DNA from: Chalara sp. BL73
Taxonomy: Eukaryota > Ascomycota > Leotiomycetes > Helotiales
Reading direction: 5' to 3'
DNA length: 64,000 bases
Assembly (NCBI GenBank): GCA_918026815.1
Contig: CAKJVC010000071.1
Coordinates: forward strand, 1 to 64,000
In this document: in pieces, positions 62,766 through 64,000 of the stretch
How positions within the stretch are numbered: position 1 is the first letter of the stretch
Layout: each line of letters starts with the position of its first letter
The notes under the pieces: generated by a model
The model's database searches: none
Told to the model about the DNA's origin: nothing
The model's input: only the letters and a program-made list of their open reading frames with translations
Position numbers and translations under genes: made by a program

Positions 62766-64000
62766 TCAACCTTTCCTCCAAGAGCGTCGTATCATCTCAT
62801 CTGCAAGAAGCAAGCTCGCCTCCCTCCATTTTGATCTCTCACCATAAGGCGAGGACGCAAACAGCGTATTAGATGAATCCTTATTCGCAACTTCCCGAAT
62901 CGGGGTCTCAAACGAAATGTTTTTAAAGGAAGGGAAATGTTTCTTCATGCTTGTGAAATTTGACGCCAGATCCGTGATGTTACCGATTTGAATCCAGCAT
63001 TCACCACCAAATACAGCATTCATGGTAACCGCATTCGCGCGGATGGCTATGAATGTTTCGAGGAGGACGGAGTAACCATGATGTTGCCAGTCCACTGCTT
63101 GGATTGTAGAGGACAGCCATTGTCTGTTCTCAGATGGGATGTTGAGTACCCAGCTGCGGGACAGGCAGTCAGAGATAGGCGGCTCTGGGCTAGAGGTGTC
63201 TATATAAGCTCCTCGATCAAGTAAAAGCTGAGCGATTGTAATGAATCTCCACTGTGTTGCGAGTGCTAATGGGCTGTCTCCTGTCTTATTCCTAACGTTG
63301 AACATAGCTCCTTTATCAATGAGGAGTCTTGCAGTATCCTCAAATTGTCTATATTCCGTGCTCTTCAGTTGCGAGTCTTGACTCGTGGCCGAGCTCACTG
63401 CCGCCATCTATGGAGTCAAGATAAAGCATATTACCAACCATAAGTTTCAGGCCAGTCGCGGTGATGTTCCTGACAATAATTGTTTTCCAACAAGGTTTGG
63501 AACATGCGATGAGAAGTGGTGTTGAACCACTGCGATCTCTTGCCTCGATATTGGCACCTCTGTCAAGGAGTGCTGAAACAACAAGATGAAACCTGTTCTC
63601 CACTGCAAGTGCTAGTGCTGTCCGATCCGAGCCATCTCTATTCTCGATATGCTTTCTAATTAAATTTTTAATGTGTGGCTGAATGACAGACTCTGTCCAG
63701 GTGTAGTCACTCGGATTCAGCCTGGCTTGGGAGCCAATGTAGATGATATCGCCAGCAAGTACGCGGGCGTTGTCACGGCATACCGAGTGTTCAAATATCG
63801 TGTACCTTCGCGGGCATTGAAGAGCCCAAAGGAGTGGCGTCATGTTTGTATCATCCACCTCATTGATATCGGCGCCATTCTCTAGAAGCTCTCGCACATA
63901 AAGCCATTGCCCATTCTCCGCTGCGGCTGATAGCGCTGTTCTGCCTCCTCTGCTCTTCATATTGATTGAATGGTGGTCCAAGCCTCGAATGAATTGCCAG
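62766..64000 (-). pseudogene. Ankyrin-repeat protein gene, runs off right edge, frameshifted
   Basis: From the right edge leftward: RGGRTALSAAAENGQWLYVR, ELLENGADINEVDDTNMTPL, then RTALALAVENRFHLVVSALL and DRGANIEARDRSGSTPLLIA (ankyrin units), TATGLKLMVGNMLYLD, and in another frame YRQFEDTARLLIDKGAMFNV, RNKTGDSPLALATQWRFITI, AQLLLDRGAYIDT and a non-repeat C-terminus to a stop at 62766. The two frames overlap at 63349-63407 with no convincing splice pair, so a one-base shift is likely. The repeats are diverged from each other, unlike the 30-33-kb gene. Start and N-terminal domain are outside the window. Confidence 0.75.

Noticed and set aside
1..64000. CRISPR array, bacterial defence operon, or tRNA/rRNA genes
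   Set aside because: No spacer-repeat array, no bacterial gene order and no recognisable tRNA arms were seen; the direct repeats present are coding arrays, minisatellites and LTRs.

Overview
The window looks like a transposon-rich accessory region of a filamentous ascomycete (Pezizomycotina). The evidence is short spliceosomal introns (43-201 nt, GT-AG plus one GC-AG), a HET/NB-ARC/TPR gene, Clr5-ankyrin and CorA-like proteins, SRPK-like and other fungal kinases, Tad-type LINE, copia, pogo and Tc1/mariner elements, and many relics whose damage is almost all C-to-T or G-to-A, as repeat-induced point mutation (RIP) leaves. I saw no tRNA, rRNA, CRISPR array or bacterial operon. The species cannot be named from this sequence.

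Layout. 1-8 kb: a broken APH-like gene running off the left edge, a 2.2-kb element with 182-184-bp inverted arms, and an intact five-exon SRPK-like kinase (5431-7090). 8-12 kb: a GC-rich, intronless secreted beta-L-arabinofuranosidase-like gene (GH127/DUF1680) between solo LTRs. 12.8-18.3 kb: a three-exon membrane protein, then a graveyard of fragments (nucleoside-phosphorylase-like, kinase, Myb/SANT-like, FHA-like kinase). 19.1-22.5 kb: an intact HET-NB-ARC-TPR receptor. 23.7-28.1 kb: copia remnants, a small Cys-rich protein, two LTRs with target-site duplications and a kinase-like gene. 28.4-33.9 kb: pogo relic, RIP-mutated duplicate of the 12.8-kb gene's 3' end, and an intact four-intron-boundary Clr5-ankyrin gene with about 18 nearly identical repeats. 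34.8-37.5 kb: retropepsin and DUF6594 relics and LINE pieces. 37.8-43.8 kb: the quietest block, with a Ser/Thr-rich protein, a 798-aa vWA-like protein of unknown family and a CorA-like gene. 44-55 kb: HET and CorA pseudogenes, a three-level nested insertion and an intact mariner. 55-64 kb: a near-complete decayed LINE, pogo and copia pieces, and an ankyrin gene leaving the right edge.

How it fits together. The intact genes are mostly of kinds tied to non-self recognition and conflict in fungi (HET/NLR, ankyrin, kinases, CorA-like), interspersed with their own dead relatives. Two of them carry tandem repeats that are nearly identical internally but vary at a few positions, the pattern of fast-evolving recognition domains. 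At least nine LTR families occur, almost all as solo LTRs; ten insertions have perfect 5-bp target-site duplications. LTR copies without duplications often join unrelated gene fragments, so LTR-LTR recombination has probably shaped the region.
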